58,310 nt of DNA, from contig NZ_QFDQ01000094.1 of the NCBI RefSeq assembly GCF_003270085.1, forward strand, positions 1-58,310. The letters run 5' to 3'. Position numbers and translations under genes: made by a program. A model generated the notes under the pieces. It saw nothing but the letters and a program-made list of their open reading frames with translations, had not been told where the DNA came from and searched no databases. Shown here in pieces: positions 46,161-54,423 of the stretch; positions within the stretch are counted from its first letter, which is position 1, and each line of letters opens with the position of its first letter. Origin of the DNA: Streptomyces triticisoli (GTDB lineage Bacteria > Actinomycetota > Actinomycetes > Streptomycetales > Streptomycetaceae).

Positions 46161-47660
46161 ATGGCGCAGTGGACCTCGGCGGTGGGTGCCGCACAGCTCG
46201 CCCGACTGCTCAAGTCCCAGCAGCACCGCCCGGCGGGCCCCGGCACCCGCCGCCTGCCCGCCTACCGGGCGCTCGCCGACGGCATCCGGCTGCTGGTGCT
46301 CGAAGGCCGCGTCCCGGTGGCCGCCCGGCTGCCCGCCGAGCGTGAACTCGCCATGGTCCTCACCGTCAGCCGCACCACGGTCGCCGCCGCCTACGAGGCC
46401 CTGCGCACGGAGGGGTTCCTGGAGTCCCGGCGCGGCGCGGGCAGCTGGACCGTGGTACCGGCCGGCAACCCGTTGCCCGCGCGCGGACTCGAACCCCTGC
46501 CGCCGGAGGCGCTGGGCTCGATGATCGACCTGGGCACCGCGGCCCTGCCGGCCCCGGAGCCGTGGCTCACCCGCGCCGTGCAGGGCGCGCTGGAGGAACT
46601 GCCTCCCTACGCCCACACGCACGGCGACTACCCGGCCGGTCTGCCCGCGCTGCGGTCGATGATCGCCGAGCGGTACACCACGCGCGGGATCCCCACCATG
46701 CCGGAGCAGATCATGGTGACGACGGGCGCCATGGGTGCCATCGACGCCATCTGCCACCTCTTCGGGGGCCGCGGCGAGCGCATCGCTGTCGAGTCGCCCT
46801 CCTACGCCAACATCCTGCAGCTGATGCGGGAGGCGGGCGCCCGGCTGGTGCCCGTGGCCATGGCCGAAGGTCTGGCCGGGTGGGACCTGGACCGCTGGCG
46901 CCAGGTACTGCGCGAGGCCGCGCCCCGGATCGCCTACGTCGTCGCCGACTTCCACAACCCGACCGGCGCGCTCGCCGACGAGGACCAGCGGCGCCGGCTG
47001 GTGGAGGCGGCCCGCTCGGCGGGGACGGTGCTCGTCGTCGACGAGACGATGAGCGAGCTGTATCTGGAGCCGGACCTGGAGATGCCGCGGCGGGTGTGCG
47101 GCTTCGATCCCGCCGGATCCACGGTGATCACTGTCGGTTCGGCCAGCAAGGCCTTCTGGGCCGGGATGCGCATCGGCTGGGTGCGGGCCGCCCCCGACGT
47201 GATCCGCAGCCTGGTCGCCGCGCGGGCCTACGCCGACCTGGGCACGCCCGTGCTCGAACAGCTGGCCGTGAACTGGCTGTTCACCACCGGCGGTTGGGAG
47301 GAGGCCGTGGAGATCTGCCGCGGCCAGGCCCGTGACAACCGCGACGCCCTGGTCGCGGCGGTCCGACGGGAGCTGCCCGCCTGGGAGTTCGAGGTCCCCA
47401 GCGGCGGCCTCACCCTGTGGGTGCGCACCGGCGGCCTCTCCGGATCCCGCCTCGCCGAGGCCGGCGAACGCGTCGGCGTCCGCGTCCCCTCCGGCCCCCG
47501 CTTCGGCGTCGACGGCGCTTTCGAGGGCTACGTCCGCCTGCCGTTCACGGTGGCCGGAGCCGTGGCAGAAGAGGCGGCAATCCGCCTGTCAGCAGCGGCC
47601 CACCTGGTGGAAACAGGCTCCCCGGCAGGCAACGAAACCCCAAGAACGTTCGTGGCATAG
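46161..47660 (+). CDS. MocR-family (GntR-HTH plus aminotransferase) regulator
   Basis: The 499-aa protein has a GntR winged helix (about residues 30-100: LPAYRALADGIRLLVLEG, LPAERELAMVLTVSRTTVAAAYEAL) joined to a fold-type I aminotransferase domain (about 125-490). The PLP lysine is in GSASKAFWAGMRIG, with DFHNPTGA and DETMSEL also present. Such fusions sense PLP or an amino adduct and regulate transcription. ATG at 46161 follows GGAAGG. It diverges from yczE and probably controls it. Confidence 0.92.
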   Translation: MAQWTSAVGAAQLARLLKSQQHRPAGPGTRRLPAYRALADGIRLLVLEGRVPVAARLPAERELAMVLTVSRTTVAAAYEALRTEGFLESRRGAGSWTVVPAGNPLPARGLEPLPPEALGSMIDLGTAALPAPEPWLTRAVQGALEELPPYAHTHGDYPAGLPALRSMIAERYTTRGIPTMPEQIMVTTGAMGAIDAICHLFGGRGERIAVESPSYANILQLMREAGARLVPVAMAEGLAGWDLDRWRQVLREAAPRIAYVVADFHNPTGALADEDQRRRLVEAARSAGTVLVVDETMSELYLEPDLEMPRRVCGFDPAGSTVITVGSASKAFWAGMRIGWVRAAPDVIRSLVAARAYADLGTPVLEQLAVNWLFTTGGWEEAVEICRGQARDNRDALVAAVRRELPAWEFEVPSGGLTLWVRTGGLSGSRLAEAGERVGVRVPSGPRFGVDGAFEGYVRLPFTVAGAVAEEAAIRLSAAAHLVETGSPAGNETPRTFVA

Positions 47661-47669
47661 CCCGTGGCG

Positions 47670-47692
47670 GCGGGCAGTCGTGCCGTCCCAGC
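47670..47692. repeat. Dispersed 3'-end repeat, copy B
   Basis: GCGGGCAGTCGTGCCGTCCC followed by AGC begins 9 bases after the TAG stop of the MocR gene and differs from copy A (29921) at only two positions. Confidence 0.5.
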
Positions 47693-47705
47693 TACGGGCA
47701 GTCAT

Positions 47706-47784
47706 GCCTCCCCCTGCTCATGGGGGTACCCCTGTTCGAGCGGAGGCGAGCACTTGGGGGAGCAGCCGAGAGCTTGGGGGAGGC
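47706..47784. repeat. Palindromic intergenic repeat
   Basis: GCCTCCCCC at 47706 pairs with GGGGGAGGC ending at 47784. The interior has paired TGCTC/GAGCA-like segments and two copies of CTTGGGGGAG, so the whole can fold into a branched hairpin. Its wording resembles small palindromic repeats scattered in Streptomyces intergenic DNA. It may also terminate the convergent genes around it. Confidence 0.6.
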
Positions 47785-47836
47785 ACCCCTCGAGCGGGGC
47801 GAGCGCACTCACCCCCGCAGCAACTCACCCGCACCC

Positions 47837-49417
47837 TCAAGAGGGTTCAGCCACAGCAGCCTCGGTACCCACGGGCGCATCCTCCGGCACGGTCTCCCCG
47901 TCCGCCGGCATCGTCTTCGGCGGCAGAAGATCAAGCACAGCCTGCCGCCACGCATCACACACCGCATCGTCATAAGGATCCGGCGTCGCAGGCACCTGCA
48001 ACCGATGCACCGCCTTCGTCCCCAACCGCGCATACCCCCGCCCGGCCGGTACGACCGCCGGCGGCGTCGTATGCGGCGGTGCCCCCAGCACCGCCTTGAC
48101 CTGCTCCACCGTCGCCGCTCCGAGCACCACCCGCGCGCGCGTGTGCTGCCGTACCGCGTCACTCAGCGCCTCCGCGCTGTCGAACTGCTCCGCCACGACG
48201 ACCGTCACACCCACCGCACGCCCGTGCCGCAGCGGCACCTGCAGCAGCGCCTGCGGGTCCTTGCGTCCGTCCGCGGCGGCCAGATGTGTGAACGCGGTCG
48301 GCCGGTCGAGCAACAGCCACAGTGGCCGCTTGGTGTCCTCCGGCGGCGGGTGACCCGCCTGCCGCGCGTGGCCCGCGGCGATCAGCCGGCGCTCGGTCTC
48401 GGTGGCCGCCCACTCCAGGCTCGCCAGCACCCCGGCCAGCCCGCACTCGACCGCGAGTACCCCGTCCCGGCCGGTCAGACAGGCGTACTCGCCGGTGCCG
48501 CCGCCATCGACGATCACGACATCGCCGTACTGGAGGGCCTGGAGCGCGATGGACCGAAGCAGGGTCGACGTACCGCTGCCGGGCTGCCCCAGGGCCAGCA
48601 GGTGCGGCTCGGTGGAGCGCAGGCCCGTGCGCCAGACGACCGGCGGCACGTCGTGCTTCTCCTCACCGTAGGTGAGAGGGAGGGTGCGGTGGACCTCGCT
48701 GGGGTCGGTGAAGCCGAGCACGGTCTCGCCCGGGGCGGTGACGAAGCGCTGGGTGGCGATGTCGGCGGGCAGCGGGGCGAGCGCGGTGACTGCCAGCTGG
48801 TTGCTCTCCTCGTCCCAGGCGAAGAGGTACTCGCGACCGCGGCCGGCCTTGACGGTCAGCAGGTGCTCGATCCGCGCGCGGGACTCGGGCTCGCCGTCGG
48901 TGAAGTACGCGGGGTAGTGGATCACCAGGTGGCGGATGCGGCCGGAGTCGTCGAACTCGTAGGCGGGGAAGGCCTTCTCCCACGCGCCGCTGTGAGAGTA
49001 GAGCGGCGCCGGGTCCTCGGCTGCCGAGAAGTAGGGGACCAGGGCCTCGTACAGCGATGCCAGGCGCTGGACGCGGGACGCGTCGGGGCCCTCGGGCTGC
49101 CGCGGGGTGCGGTCGCGTCCCTGCCAGGCCGCCGCCGCCATCAGCGCAATGGCGGCGAGCAGCGGACCGTACGGCACCATCGCCACCACCAGGATCACGG
49201 AGGCCACCAGGAACAGCAGCGGCCCGCGCCGGTCCTTCGGGGTCTTCGACCACTTGCGCCGTCCGGCCCCGGCCAGCCGGCGCAGACCACGGGTGATGGT
49301 GATCAGCGGGTGGAGGACGTCGGTGGCGCTGTCCGCCGCCGTCCGGGCCAGCTCCCGGCTCCGGGCGAGCTGCGCGCTGCCTGTGCTCAGAATGCGGGGG
49401 AGGGGGCGCCGGGCCAC
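47837..49417 (-). CDS. FtsK-like membrane protein with degenerate P-loop
   Basis: The 526-aa protein has two membrane helices (about residues 66-98), a soluble middle domain and an FtsK/TraB-like RecA fold from about 265. The P-loop near 276-284 reads GQPGSGTST: the invariant Lys is replaced by Thr. GDVVIVDGG and LWLLLDRP could be strand B-type segments. It is probably a degenerate relative of septal or conjugative DNA pumps that may bind but not hydrolyse ATP. A two-helix membrane protein gene lies 37 bp upstream. ATG at 49417 follows AGGAGGCAG. Confidence 0.8.
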   Translation of the reverse strand: MARRPLPRILSTGSAQLARSRELARTAADSATDVLHPLITITRGLRRLAGAGRRKWSKTPKDRRGPLLFLVASVILVVAMVPYGPLLAAIALMAAAAWQGRDRTPRQPEGPDASRVQRLASLYEALVPYFSAAEDPAPLYSHSGAWEKAFPAYEFDDSGRIRHLVIHYPAYFTDGEPESRARIEHLLTVKAGRGREYLFAWDEESNQLAVTALAPLPADIATQRFVTAPGETVLGFTDPSEVHRTLPLTYGEEKHDVPPVVWRTGLRSTEPHLLALGQPGSGTSTLLRSIALQALQYGDVVIVDGGGTGEYACLTGRDGVLAVECGLAGVLASLEWAATETERRLIAAGHARQAGHPPPEDTKRPLWLLLDRPTAFTHLAAADGRKDPQALLQVPLRHGRAVGVTVVVAEQFDSAEALSDAVRQHTRARVVLGAATVEQVKAVLGAPPHTTPPAVVPAGRGYARLGTKAVHRLQVPATPDPYDDAVCDAWRQAVLDLLPPKTMPADGETVPEDAPVGTEAAVAEPS

Positions 49418-49454
49418 TGCTGCCTCCTGGAAGTACGAACGGGCGGGGGCGGTG

Positions 49455-49649
49455 TCAGAAGCTCATACCGCCGATCAGGCTCGCCAGACTCTCGCCGCCG
49501 GCTCTGATGCTCGGGCCGACGGCAGTGCTCGCCAGGTAGAAGCCGAACAGGGCCGACACACACGCGTGGGAGGGCTTCAGTCCGTCCTTGCGGAAGAACA
49601 CGAAGACGATGACGCCGAACAGGACGACGCCCGAGACGGGAAGGATCAT
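49455..49649 (-). CDS. Small two-helix membrane protein
   Basis: The 64-aa protein has one helix at residues 3-18 (PVSGVVLFGVIVFVFF) and a second near 30-46, with KPSHACVSALFGFYLAST between. Similar small proteins accompany FtsK/Tra-like genes on Streptomyces plasmids and integrative elements, and this one precedes an FtsK-like gene. ATG at 49649 has AGGAGTG about 7 bases upstream. The pair is probably one operon. Confidence 0.75.
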   Translation of the reverse strand: MILPVSGVVLFGVIVFVFFRKDGLKPSHACVSALFGFYLASTAVGPSIRAGGESLASLIGGMSF

Positions 49650-49689
49650 GTGAGGTCACTCCTGGTGTCGAAGGGAGAGTCACCCTGAG

Positions 49690-49760
49690 TTCTTCCAGCA
49701 TCACAGTTTGTATCTATGTGACAAAAGGTGCAACCAGGTGAATTTTTCTCGTTTTCGCCC
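49690..49760. promoter_or_regulatory. AT-rich palindromic operator upstream of FtsK-like pair
   Basis: TCACA and TGTGA, 11 bp apart (around 49703-49723), form an inverted repeat in an AT-rich tract exceptional for this genome. On the minus strand TTGCAC and TACAAA may form a promoter (15-bp spacer). The 322-bp gap to the ankyrin gene holds nothing else except tandem 10-mers. Confidence 0.4.
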
Positions 49761-49924
49761 GGTCGGCGGGGGTGGATGAGTCGGCCGGGCAGAACTGTTG
49801 CGCTCGATGACCCCTGTGGTGATCTTTGCCTCGGACGCATCCGGTCATGTGCCGCACGAGCCAGTACGCTGGCGATTCACCCGTACGGCCCCGGCGATGA
49901 ACGCCGCCGTACGCTTGCTCCCCG

Positions 49925-49944
49925 CAGTAACCGACAGTAACCGA
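49925..49944. repeat. Tandem 10-bp repeat before ankyrin gene
   Basis: CAGTAACCGA occurs twice head to tail, 28 bases before the ankyrin start codon. It may be a regulator site or part of the promoter. Confidence 0.4.
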
Positions 49945-49971
49945 CGTTCGCAGTGAGAGGCGGTCCGGCCG

Positions 49972-50364
49972 ATGAGCGAAGCCCCCGACCCCGAGGTCGT
50001 GGAGCTGGCGACCAAGATCTTCGATCTGGCCCGGAAGGGGCGGACCGAGGCGCTCGTTGCGTATGTCGACGCCGGCGTCCCGGCCAACCTCACCAACGAC
50101 CGCGGCGACTCCCTGGTGATGCTCGCCGCCTACCACGGCCACGCCGACACGGTCCGTGCGCTGCTGGCTCGCGGCGCCGACGCCGACCGCGCCAACGACC
50201 GGGGCCAGACCCCCCTCGCCGGAGCGGTCTTCAAGGGCGAGCAGGAAGTGATCAGGGCCCTCCTGGAGGGCGGCGCGGACCCGTCCGCCGGCACGCCGTC
50301 GGCGGTCGACACGGCCCGCATGTTCGGAAAGGCTGAGCTGCTGGAACTGTTCGGCGAGCAGTGA
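49972..50364 (+). CDS. Ankyrin-repeat protein
   Basis: The 130-aa protein has about three ankyrin repeats (residues 25-120): LVAYVDAGVPANLTNDRGDSLVMLAAYHG, then DTVRALLARGADADRANDRGQTPLAGAVFKG, then EVIRALLEGGADPSAG, each shown in separate blocks of the family pattern. No signal or other domain; it likely binds a partner protein. GAGAGGCGG precedes the ATG. It is transcribed toward the HEAT-like gene but separated by 324 bp. Confidence 0.93.
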   Translation: MSEAPDPEVVELATKIFDLARKGRTEALVAYVDAGVPANLTNDRGDSLVMLAAYHGHADTVRALLARGADADRANDRGQTPLAGAVFKGEQEVIRALLEGGADPSAGTPSAVDTARMFGKAELLELFGEQ

Positions 50365-50529
50365 TCTTCCGGGGCGCGAGCAGCCGCGTCGGCCCTTCTG
50401 GCCAGGTACGACACAAAAAACGGGGGAGGCGGTACGGGGCCGCCGGAAATTTCGGTCGCGGCGGCGCGGACACCGGGTCATCATGACGTCGTGATTCACG
50501 GACGCGATGGTTGGGCAGGTGTTGCCGCA

Positions 50530-50558
50530 CCGTGCGGGCCGCGATGCGGCCCGCACGG
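50530..50558 (+). terminator. Hairpin upstream of small Cys-Cys ORF
   Basis: CCGTGCGGGCCGC-GAT-GCGGCCCGCACGG is a perfect 13-bp stem with a 3-nt loop. It lies 165 bp after the ankyrin gene and 25 bp before the small ORF. It may terminate the ankyrin transcript or serve as an attenuator in the leader of the HEAT-like gene. Confidence 0.6.
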
Positions 50559-50582
50559 GCCACCGACGAGAGGCAGAGGAAG

Positions 50583-50642
50583 ATGGTCTACAGCAAGCAG
50601 CGGACGGTGGGCGCCCCGACGTGTTGTCGCGCGGCCAGGTAG
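50583..50642 (+). CDS. Possible 19-aa leader peptide with Cys-Cys
   Basis: The ORF encodes MVYSKQRTVGAPTCCRAAR. AGAGG sits 9 bases upstream. It ends 46 bases before the start of the HEAT-like gene. Adjacent cysteines in a short upstream ORF are the form of actinobacterial cysteine-responsive leader peptides, but the downstream gene has no visible sulphur role. Short ORFs arise by chance, so this is tentative. Confidence 0.4.
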   Translation: MVYSKQRTVGAPTCCRAAR

Positions 50643-50688
50643 TGCGTGGTCCCCGGTTGCGTCGACGCTTGATGTGAGGCTGTTTCCC

Positions 50689-52107
50689 ATGTTCGATCCG
50701 GTCATAGCGCCCAGCGGTACGCTGCTCGGCCTGCTGCAGCGGGGCCGCGGCGACGGCACGCTGCACGCGCTCACCGCCCCGCGCGCCGAAGCGCTCGCGG
50801 CACTGAACCACTGTGTGCTGCACGACCCCCGCCGCGACTGGCAGGTGGAGAACCGCTCCCTGTACTACGCCCGGCTCTTCCTCGACCTGCACGGCGAACT
50901 GGACGAGATCGAGGCCCACCTCTTCGACCCCGAGGACTCCCTCGACACCGACGAGTCACGTACCGGACTCGCCCTCGCCGTCCTCGGACACCTCGCCTCC
51001 TACGACAGGCGGGACGCCCTCGCCCTGCTGCGCAGGTACGCGGCCACGGGCGCCAACTGGGCCTGGGCCCTGGACGAACTGGCGCTCAGGGACGACGACG
51101 CCGGGCTGCGCGCCCTCGCCGCGCCCGTCCTCGCCCGCTTCGCCACCGACGCCGAGGGCAAGGCCGAGCTGGCCGCGGCCGTACGCGACGCCTTCGAGCC
51201 CCGGCCGTGGCGGCTCTGGGCCGACGACCCGCGCGCATCGATCGCCACGCGCGTGCGTGCCGCCCACGAGGCCGGCTGCTTCGACCGCTGGCAGCAGCAG
51301 CTGCGTCCCACCGGGCCCCGCCCCGGATGGAGCGTGCAGGCGGTGTTCGAATGGGCTCAGCAGGGCGCCGAACGCGGCGCCGCCCTTCACGTTCCGGCCG
51401 CCCGATGTCTCGTCGCCGTCGCCGGCCCCGAGGACCGGCCCCAGATCCTCCGCGCCGCCCGGGAGGGCACCGACGCGGCCCGCTGCACGGCCCTGCGCTA
51501 CCTCGCCGACGGCAACGACCCCGCTGCCCTCGACCTGATCGAGTCGGCCGTGTCCGGCGGCTCGGCCACCGTGCTGGAGGCCGCCGTCGACGCCTTCGAG
51601 CGCATGTGCGACATGGCCGCCGTCGACCGCGCGCGCGGCTGGGCCCTCCGCCCCGACCCGCTGGGCGCCGCCGCCGGACGTGTGCTCGCCTGCCGCGGCG
51701 CGGGCCAGGACCGCGACCTCGTCCTCGCCGCCCTCCGGGAGGCCGTCCGCGGCGAAGGCCCCGACGCACCCACCCTGTGGACCCTCGTCGACGGCGCCGG
51801 ACGGCTCGGCATCGTCTGCGCCGCCCCCGTCCTGCGCCACATCTACCGCGAGACCGCCTCCTCCCATCTGCGTGGCCGCGCCGCCCGCGCGCTGGCCGTC
51901 ACCGACCCCTCCTTCGCCGCCGGATTCGCCATCGAGTGCCTGTGGGACTGTGAGGAGACCACCCGCGAACTGGCCGCCCGGCACGCCGAGACCGGTGACA
52001 CCCGCGTCGTCGAGCGACTGCGCAGGCTTGCCGCCGACCCGGCCGAGGAGGCCGAGGTCCAGACCGCCGTACGCAGTCGGATCGGGCCGGACTCACCCAC
52101 CGTGTGA
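50689..52107 (+). CDS. HEAT/PBS-lyase-repeat-like protein
   Basis: The 472-aa protein is almost all helical, made of repeating Ala/Leu/Arg/Asp-rich helix pairs such as RDALALLRRYAATGANWAW and AALDLIESAVSGGSATVLEAAVDAF, in the manner of HEAT or PBS-lyase repeats. It should form a superhelical scaffold for protein contacts. ATG at 50689 has GAGG 9 bases upstream; an in-frame GTG at 50674 is an alternative. No enzyme motif is seen. Confidence 0.8.
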   Translation: MFDPVIAPSGTLLGLLQRGRGDGTLHALTAPRAEALAALNHCVLHDPRRDWQVENRSLYYARLFLDLHGELDEIEAHLFDPEDSLDTDESRTGLALAVLGHLASYDRRDALALLRRYAATGANWAWALDELALRDDDAGLRALAAPVLARFATDAEGKAELAAAVRDAFEPRPWRLWADDPRASIATRVRAAHEAGCFDRWQQQLRPTGPRPGWSVQAVFEWAQQGAERGAALHVPAARCLVAVAGPEDRPQILRAAREGTDAARCTALRYLADGNDPAALDLIESAVSGGSATVLEAAVDAFERMCDMAAVDRARGWALRPDPLGAAAGRVLACRGAGQDRDLVLAALREAVRGEGPDAPTLWTLVDGAGRLGIVCAAPVLRHIYRETASSHLRGRAARALAVTDPSFAAGFAIECLWDCEETTRELAARHAETGDTRVVERLRRLAADPAEEAEVQTAVRSRIGPDSPTV

Positions 52108-52246
52108 ACGCCCCGTGACCCGGGAGACGGAAGCGTGTGGACAGGGGCCGACCCGCTCTGCTGTGCGGCCCAACGCTCATGGGACGTTCCCCGCCCGAAA
52201 AGATCCACGTTGACGCGGCCACGCCCGGCCCGGCAACGACACCGGC

Positions 52247-52390
52247 ATGCGTGTCGTCATCGTGACCGAACCCTTCCCCCCGACGCGAACGGCGTGGCCC
52301 ACCGCGCGCTCCGGACCGCCCGGCACCTCGTCGATCACGGTCACGCCCCTCTCGTCGCCGTTCCGGCCACCGCCGTCTCGAGCGAGCTCG
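52247..52390 (+). pseudogene. Glycosyltransferase 5' fragment, frameshifted
   Basis: ATG at 52247 opens MRVVIVTEPFPP, a typical GT1/GT4 glycosyltransferase start. At the C-run near 52268-52274 the family sequence shifts frame: PDANGVAHRALRTARHLVDHG continues in another frame, consistent with loss of one C. The homology stops near 52385. TTGACG (52210) may be the old -35. About 90% of the gene is missing. End coordinate approximate. Confidence 0.6.
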
Positions 52391-52394
52391 GCGC

Positions 52395-52752
52395 ACCGGC
52401 GCCGTGCGAGGACGTCGAGGAAGGCCGGTGGGCCGCACAAGAGGGTGACTGGAACGGGCTGGGTACGGTCAACATCCACTGCCACCGGGAACCGGTGACG
52501 CTCGCCGGCAGCGGCCGCACCGACGAACTCATGCGCGGAGTCTTCGCCGGACTGCGCCTCGCCTTCCACGTCGTGGACGGTCCGCGGCGGGTGCGCGAGC
52601 CGTACCTCACCCGCAACCAGCGAATCCTCCAGGCCCTGCGGAAGGACGAGCGGGAGAAGGCGGAGAGGCTGCTCGCCGTCTGCCTCGACGACTCGCTGGA
52701 AGGGGTCGTCGAGGTCTACCGGCGGCGGCTCGGTCGGGACGGGGAGCGGTGA
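52395..52752 (+). pseudogene. GntR-family FCD-domain 3' fragment
   Basis: In the same frame as the displaced glycosyltransferase piece, residues CEDVEEGRWAAQEGDWNGLG onward to the stop at 52752 match the C-terminal FCD ligand domain of GntR/FadR regulators (GRTDELMRGVFAGLRLAFHVV, YLTRNQRILQALRKDEREKA, AERLLAVCLDDSLEGVVEVYRRR). The N-terminal winged helix is absent. It is fused to a glycosyltransferase remnant by a deletion, so a functional regulator is unlikely. Confidence 0.6.
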
Positions 52753-52831
52753 CGGGTTCACCGCACCGGGTGTGACGACGTGCGCACCGGGGCACGGCTG
52801 CGCCGTTTGGATCGTTGTCAGACCGAGGACC

Positions 52832-52837
52832 TAGTCT
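52832..52837 (+). promoter_or_regulatory. -10 box for leaderless SMC-like operon
   Basis: TAGTCT ends seven bases before the GTG at 52845. TTGGAT at 52807-52812 (19-bp spacer) is a weak -35. Transcription would start at the GTG, giving a leaderless mRNA. Confidence 0.45.
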
Positions 52838-52844
52838 GTGCACC

Positions 52845-54371
52845 GTGACTTCGCCTGCATCGACGGACAGTGTTCCGCCCCAGCTCAGCGCGGGGCCGCG
52901 CCCTGTCCAGGGCCCGGCCGCCGACGAGGGGCTGGCGCGGCGGCTGCGCGCGCTCGCCTGCACCGCGCCGCTGCACGACCTCGACGCGCGCAAGGCCAAT
53001 CTCGCCGGCGAGTACTCGGTGTACGGCATGGCGGAGGTCGCGCTCGCCGCCATCGACCTGGTCACTCTCACCATGGACTTCGACACCGGCGCCGACCACG
53101 ACCAGATCGTGGCCCGGCTCATCCCGCGCGTCGCCGCCCAGGCCCCGCGGCGACCGGTCACCGAGCACGAGCGCGTGGCCCGCTGGGTCCTGGAGAACCT
53201 GATCAACGTCGGCAGCGTCGACCGCGGCTTCCGCGCGGTGTACGGCACGTTCGCGCCGGACGGTACGTACGTCCGCCGGGACTACGACTTCAAGCTGCTC
53301 GAGGAGGTGCCGGGCCCCGGCGGCAGCGTCTACCTGCGCACCACGGACGAGGCGGTCAACGTCCTCGTCGGCGCCCTCGACACCGATGTGACCAGCGCGC
53401 AGATCGCCGCCGAGGTCAAGCTGGAAGTGCTCATCAGCCGCGGCCGCCTCGCCGACGCCCAGCTCGCCGCCGAACAGGCCCGCTACCGGACCGTGCAGTA
53501 CTCGGAGACCCTGCGCAGGGCCCTGGAGGCCACCCGTCGCAACGTCCGCGCGGTGGACTGGCTCAGCGCCGTACCCGACATGATCGCCGAGGCCCTGGAC
53601 CACGTCGCCGACCGCTACCGGCACGAGAACGCGATCCTGACCAACATCCGCAGGGCACGCGACGAGTCGGAGGACCCCGAGCACAAGCGGCGCGCCGCCG
53701 AGCTGGTCGACATCGTCAAGGACTGCATCCGCCGGCACACCCAACTGCAGTCCCGGCTCCTGGAGGCCGGCCCGCTGTTCCGTGCCGAGCAGGACCGGCA
53801 GGCCTTCGCCACCCCCCTGGCCGCATCCGGAACCGACCTCTACGGCCACCTGCTCGCACCGGCCCTCCCCCTGCCCCTGGAGCAGGCGATCCGCGTCACG
53901 GACGCCTTCTTCGCGCACGGTACGGGGCTGCGCACACCCGTGTCCGTCCGGGTGGGCGACCTCGTCGACATCCTGCTGATGCCCCCTGTCGAGCGGGAAC
54001 ACCTGGGGGCCGAGATGCCCGAGCCCGACCTGATCGCCACCCCGGACGACAGCCGGTTCAGCGAGGAGCAGCTCGCGGCCGCCATGGAGCTGCTGGACCT
54101 GCCGGCCGACGCGCCGCGGCGGCTGTCGGGCCTGCTCGCCGACGCCCGCCGCAAGGACGCCGACCTGCCCTATCTGGTCGCCCTGCTGGCCGTGCACGCG
54201 GCCAGCCCACCGGTCGGCACCGCCTACCGGCAGGGCGAGGAGAAGCTGCTGTTCGCCGTGGACGACGGGACCGGGCTGGACGACCCCGAGTTCGGCGGCG
54301 CCGACCTCATCGTGGGCACGGCGCTGCTGGACGCGGCGGGCATGGCGGCCGACCGGACGGAGGCGGCGTGA
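52845..54371 (+). CDS. Kleisin-like (MukF/JetA-like) subunit, inferred
   Basis: The 508-aa cytoplasmic protein has a winged-helix-like N-terminal domain (about residues 75-180: ERVARWVLENLINVGS, DYDFKLLEEV, YLRTTDEAVNVLVGAL), a middle made of long helices (about 190-300: RTVQYSETLRRALEATRRNV, VPDMIAEALDHVADRYRHEN) and a C-terminal mixed domain with VRVGDLVDILLMPP. This order recalls MukF/MksF and Wadjet JetA kleisins, which bridge the SMC heads. I do not recognise a named family. The GTG is probably leaderless. A partner with a C-terminal winged helix follows after 52 bp and an SMC-like ATPase after that. Confidence 0.75.
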   Translation: MTSPASTDSVPPQLSAGPRPVQGPAADEGLARRLRALACTAPLHDLDARKANLAGEYSVYGMAEVALAAIDLVTLTMDFDTGADHDQIVARLIPRVAAQAPRRPVTEHERVARWVLENLINVGSVDRGFRAVYGTFAPDGTYVRRDYDFKLLEEVPGPGGSVYLRTTDEAVNVLVGALDTDVTSAQIAAEVKLEVLISRGRLADAQLAAEQARYRTVQYSETLRRALEATRRNVRAVDWLSAVPDMIAEALDHVADRYRHENAILTNIRRARDESEDPEHKRRAAELVDIVKDCIRRHTQLQSRLLEAGPLFRAEQDRQAFATPLAASGTDLYGHLLAPALPLPLEQAIRVTDAFFAHGTGLRTPVSVRVGDLVDILLMPPVEREHLGAEMPEPDLIATPDDSRFSEEQLAAAMELLDLPADAPRRLSGLLADARRKDADLPYLVALLAVHAASPPVGTAYRQGEEKLLFAVDDGTGLDDPEFGGADLIVGTALLDAAGMAADRTEAA

Positions 54372-54423
54372 GCCCCGCCGGCACCCGTACGCACCAGCCA
54401 GACCGCGACAAGGAGCCCCAGCC

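Noticed and set aside
52135..52752. Single 205-aa protein
   Set aside because: Its middle and end match two unrelated families joined after a frameshift and deletion; called as two pseudogene fragments.
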